This document shows, piece after piece, positions 61,001 through 64,000 of a DNA stretch of 64,000 bases. Every line of letters begins with the position of its first letter. Position 1 is the first letter of the stretch. The DNA lies in NCBI RefSeq assembly GCF_000427405.1, contig NZ_KE386491.1, positions 3,253,190 through 3,317,189 on the forward strand. The letters run 5' to 3'. The position numbers and the translations under genes are program-made. Below the pieces are notes generated by a model that had not been told where the DNA came from, made no database searches, and saw nothing but the letters and a program-made list of their open reading frames with translations. Source of the stretch: Flectobacillus major DSM 103. Its GTDB lineage: Bacteria; Bacteroidota; Bacteroidia; Cytophagales; Spirosomataceae.

Positions 61001-63874
61001 ATGAATACTCCTGAAATCTCGATGCACATCCATACTCCCGTAGAAGACCTTGACCCCAAGAAGTTTATTATTATTAAAGGGGCTAGAGTAAATAATCTAA
61101 AAAATATTGACGTAGCCATACCTCGTAATAAGTTGGTCGTTATCACTGGTTTGTCGGGGTCGGGCAAGTCATCGTTGGCCTTCGATACCCTTTTTGCCGA
61201 AGGGCAACGCATGTACGTAGAAAGCCTTAGCTCGTATGCACGTCAGTTTTTGGGAAGAATGGAAAAGCCCGATGTCGATTATATCAAAGGTATTTCGCCT
61301 GCTATTGCTATTGAGCAAAAGGTATCTAGCAAAAACCCTCGCTCTACAGTAGGTACTACTACCGAAATATACGACTACCTCAAGCTACTATTTGCCCGAG
61401 CTGGCATAACCTATTCGCCTGTTTCGGGAAAGATTGTCAAAAAAGATACTGTTACCGACGTAGTCAACTGGCTATTTGGCCACAACGAAGGGCAACGGGT
61501 ATTGATTTTAGCACCATTATTTCTCAAAGATGGTCGTAGCCTCAAAGAAGAAATGAAGGTGTTGATGCAAAAAGGCTATACTCGTATTGTTATTGATGGA
61601 GAAACCAAATTTTTGGAAGAACTGCTCGATAACAAAGCCGAGCTAGAGCAGCTCCCTCCTATTGATTTATTCAAGCTTAATTATAAAATCTTAATCGACC
61701 GCCTAGCCATCAAAAAAGATGATAACGGCAACCCCGACGAAGAAACCCAGTTTAGGGTTTCAGATTCTATCCAAACAGCTTTTTTTGAAGGAAATGGAAG
61801 TTGTTTTGTTGAGCTTGTAGGTGGCAACACCCATGTTTTTTCAGATAAATTTGAAGCCGATGGCCTACTATTTGAAGAGCCCTCTCTCAATCTTTTTAGC
61901 TTTAACAACCCTTACGGTGCTTGCAAATGCTGTGAAGGCTTTGGTAAAGTATTGGGGCTTGACCACGACCTTATTTTTCCAGACAAAAACCTATCGGTAT
62001 ATGAGGGGGCTATTGCCCCTTGGCGTACCGAAAAAATGGGAGAATGGCTTGTTCCTTTGCTTAGAAACGGCATAAAATTCGATTTCCCTATTCATAGAGC
62101 ATACAAAGAACTCACAACAGAACAACAAGAATTACTCTGGAAAGGCAATGAATATTTTCATGGCCTGAATGCTTTTTTTGATATGCTCGAAAACGAAACA
62201 CACAAAATCCAGTATCGTGTTATGCTTTCTCGCTATCGTGGTCGCACTATTTGCCCCGATTGTAAAGGGTCGAGGCTACGCAAAGACGCAGGGTATGTCA
62301 AAATCAATGGCAAATCTATTATTGACTTAGTACTGATGCCTTTAACGGATGTTTCGAGTTTCTTCCAGAATATTAGCCTGCCCGACTACCAAATGGGGGT
62401 TTCTAAAAGAATCTTGCAGGAAATCCAAAGTCGCCTCGACTTTATGGAGCGAGTTGGCTTGGGCTATCTTACCCTCAATCGACTTACATCTACACTTTCA
62501 GGGGGCGAATTTCAACGTATCAAATTAGCTACTTCGCTAGGCAGTGCCTTAGTGGGTTCAATGTATATCCTAGATGAGCCGTCTATTGGTTTACACCCAC
62601 GCGACACCCAGCGATTAATATCGGTATTGGAATCATTGCGAGACTTGGGCAATACCGTAATTGTAGTAGAACACGAAGAAGAAGTAATGCGTATTGCCGA
62701 CCAGATTGTTGATATTGGCCCAGAAGCAGGAAGCCACGGTGGACAACTTGTCTATCAAGGCGATTTCACCGAAGTACAACAAGCCGACATTCAACAATAT
62801 AATAGCCATACTATTAATTTTCTTACAGGTAATGATAGTATTCCTGTTCCAAAATTTAGAAGAAAAGCTACGGCTTTTCTCGAAATCAAAGGAGCACGCG
62901 AAAATAACCTCAAAGAAATTGATGTAAAGTTTCCCTTAGGTATCCTTACTGTAGTGACAGGAGTAAGTGGTTCGGGCAAGTCTACCCTTATTCGAAAGGT
63001 ATTATTTCCTGCTTTGGGTCGTCATTTTGGCACTTTTACCGAAGAAACAGGCAAATTTTCGGATTTAACAGGAAGTTTGGGCAAAATAGAAGCCGTAGAA
63101 ATGGTTGACCAAAACCCTATCGGAAAATCGTCTCGTTCTAATCCTGTTACTTATATCAAAGCTTACGACCAAATCAGACTGCTGTATTCAGAGCAGCCGA
63201 TTGCCAAAAGCCGAGGGTACAAGCCTGCTCATTTTTCGTTCAATGTAGAAGGTGGACGTTGCGAAACTTGCCAAGGAGAAGGAGAAGTAACCATCGAAAT
63301 GCAATTTATGGCAGATGTTCGCCTCAAATGCGAGTCGTGTGGTGGCAAACGCTTCAAACAAGAAATTTTGGATATTAAATATCTTGACAAAGATATTGCT
63401 GATTTGTTGGAAATGACAATCGACGAAGCGATTGAATTATTCTCGAAAGAACAACCCAAATTAACCGAAAAGCTTTTGCCTTTACAAGACGTAGGCTTGG
63501 GGTATGTCAAGCTAGGACAATCTTCTAATTCGCTTTCGGGTGGCGAAGCTCAACGGGTAAAACTGGCAAGTTTCTTGGGTAAAGGTAATAGTAACAAGGG
63601 TAAAACCTTATTTATATTTGACGAGCCAACTACTGGCCTGCATTTCCATGACATCAAAAAGCTTTTGAAAGCCATCAATGCTTTAGTAGAACAGGGAGAA
63701 ACCGTCATTATTATTGAGCATAATATGGAAATCATCAAATCGGCCGATTACATTATTGACCTTGGCCCCGAAGGTGGCGAAAAAGGCGGCTATTTGACCT
63801 TCACTGGCACTCCCGAAGAAATGATAGCACAGGGCAATAGCTATACAGCCAATTTTTTGAAAGATAAATTATAA
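61001..63874 (+). CDS. uvrA: Excinuclease ABC subunit UvrA
   Basis: A 957-aa UvrA. Tandem ABC ATPase halves: first Walker A GLSGSGKSSLAF, followed by SLSSYARQFLGRMEKPDVD; a first zinc module (CKCCEGFG ... CPDCKGSRL); signature TLSGGEFQRIKLA; second Walker A GVSGSGKSTLIRK; second zinc finger CETCQGEGEV...CESCGGKRF; signature SLSGGEAQRVKLA; and Walker B FIFDEPTTGLH. It recognises damaged DNA with UvrB in nucleotide excision repair. Full length, normal family size. A perfect octamer array begins at the base after its stop codon. Confidence 0.97.
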   Translation: MNTPEISMHIHTPVEDLDPKKFIIIKGARVNNLKNIDVAIPRNKLVVITGLSGSGKSSLAFDTLFAEGQRMYVESLSSYARQFLGRMEKPDVDYIKGISPAIAIEQKVSSKNPRSTVGTTTEIYDYLKLLFARAGITYSPVSGKIVKKDTVTDVVNWLFGHNEGQRVLILAPLFLKDGRSLKEEMKVLMQKGYTRIVIDGETKFLEELLDNKAELEQLPPIDLFKLNYKILIDRLAIKKDDNGNPDEETQFRVSDSIQTAFFEGNGSCFVELVGGNTHVFSDKFEADGLLFEEPSLNLFSFNNPYGACKCCEGFGKVLGLDHDLIFPDKNLSVYEGAIAPWRTEKMGEWLVPLLRNGIKFDFPIHRAYKELTTEQQELLWKGNEYFHGLNAFFDMLENETHKIQYRVMLSRYRGRTICPDCKGSRLRKDAGYVKINGKSIIDLVLMPLTDVSSFFQNISLPDYQMGVSKRILQEIQSRLDFMERVGLGYLTLNRLTSTLSGGEFQRIKLATSLGSALVGSMYILDEPSIGLHPRDTQRLISVLESLRDLGNTVIVVEHEEEVMRIADQIVDIGPEAGSHGGQLVYQGDFTEVQQADIQQYNSHTINFLTGNDSIPVPKFRRKATAFLEIKGARENNLKEIDVKFPLGILTVVTGVSGSGKSTLIRKVLFPALGRHFGTFTEETGKFSDLTGSLGKIEAVEMVDQNPIGKSSRSNPVTYIKAYDQIRLLYSEQPIAKSRGYKPAHFSFNVEGGRCETCQGEGEVTIEMQFMADVRLKCESCGGKRFKQEILDIKYLDKDIADLLEMTIDEAIELFSKEQPKLTEKLLPLQDVGLGYVKLGQSSNSLSGGEAQRVKLASFLGKGNSNKGKTLFIFDEPTTGLHFHDIKKLLKAINALVEQGETVIIIEHNMEIIKSADYIIDLGPEGGEKGGYLTFTGTPEEMIAQGNSYTANFLKDKL

Positions 63875-64000
63875 GAGTGGTTGAGTGGTTGAGTGGTTGA
63901 GTGGTTGAGTGGTTGAGTGGTTGAGTGGTTGAGTGGTTGAGTGGTTGAGTGGTTGAGTGGTTGAGTGGTTGAGTGGTTGAGTGGTTGAGTGGTTGAGTGG
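63875..64000. repeat. Perfect 8-bp tandem array GAGTGGTT, open at the window end
   Basis: From the base after the uvrA stop to the last base, the sequence is uninterrupted GAGTGGTT, 126 bases or 15.75 copies with no variation. The array runs off the window, so its full length is unknown. Confidence 0.97.

Noticed and set aside
63875..64000. Octamer array as a CRISPR or iteron origin
   Set aside because: Units are contiguous with no spacers, and there is no replication or cas gene nearby; a simple tandem repeat explains it.
1..64000. tRNA, rRNA, riboswitch, prophage, defence or toxin-antitoxin loci
   Set aside because: I scanned the gaps for tRNA-like arms, T-box or riboswitch hallmarks and mobile-gene families and found none I could support by eye.

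Overview
The window is AT-rich chromosomal DNA from a member of the Bacteroidota, most likely order Cytophagales. This rests on several signs: a gliding-motility lipoprotein of the GldH type beside a PSP1/RicT protein; lineage-typical families (DUF4293, DUF983, DUF3267, DUF2807/GIN, DUF4833); an IF-2 with a very long N-terminus; signal peptides ending in ..AQ or ..SQ; almost no Shine-Dalgarno sequences; and promoters of the TTG / TAnnTTTG type. Genus cannot be fixed from the sequence alone.

Layout. 1-13.1 kb: DUF547 lipoprotein, methyltransferase, non-canonical SDR, NUDIX hydrolase, GIN-domain lipoprotein, Nif3-like protein plus coiled-coil zinc-ribbon protein, TPR protein, accD, M20 amidohydrolase, SDR, S9 peptidase. 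13.1-22.4 kb: a possible gene remnant, a lipoprotein/barrel pair, an exported PEP-utiliser/ATP-grasp-like protein, aspS, a carotenoid desaturase, DUF4293, kpsF/kdsD. 22.4-36.4 kb: recQ, purD, ricT-like, gldH, Lon N-domain protein, membrane metalloprotease-like DUF3267, J-domain-like protein, DUF983, ABC exporter, lhgO, small lipoprotein, OmpA-family protein. 36.4-44.9 kb: the rimP-nusA-infB cluster, GNAT, DUF4833, rimO. 45-64 kb: two exported conserved hypotheticals, exported amidohydrolase, a small Lys-rich exported protein, an exported TPR-Ppx/GppA-like protein, an ECF sigma factor, a second GIN protein, a MoeB/ThiF-rhodanese fusion, rpmB, a membrane endonuclease/phosphatase, an M16 peptidase, an SDR, a small membrane/OM protein pair, and uvrA.

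Most of the window is ordinary housekeeping and envelope biology. Genes are mostly single or in pairs, separated by strong bidirectional hairpin terminators. There is no rRNA, tRNA, CRISPR array, transposase, phage or defence island.

The most unusual features are these. (1) An undescribed-looking intergenic element is present in three copies (about 43271-43560, 48878-49147, 55729-55894). It has imperfect inverted ends and a central 15-17 bp hairpin whose stem differences are fully compensated between copies and whose loop is flipped in one copy. (2) Two exported proteins carry folds normally found in the cytoplasm: a Ppx/GppA-like ASKHA domain after TPRs, and a PEP-utiliser plus PPDK-type ATP-grasp in reversed order. 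(3) A perfect 8-bp tandem array follows uvrA and runs off the window. (4) Twin palindromes lie in the aspS leader.
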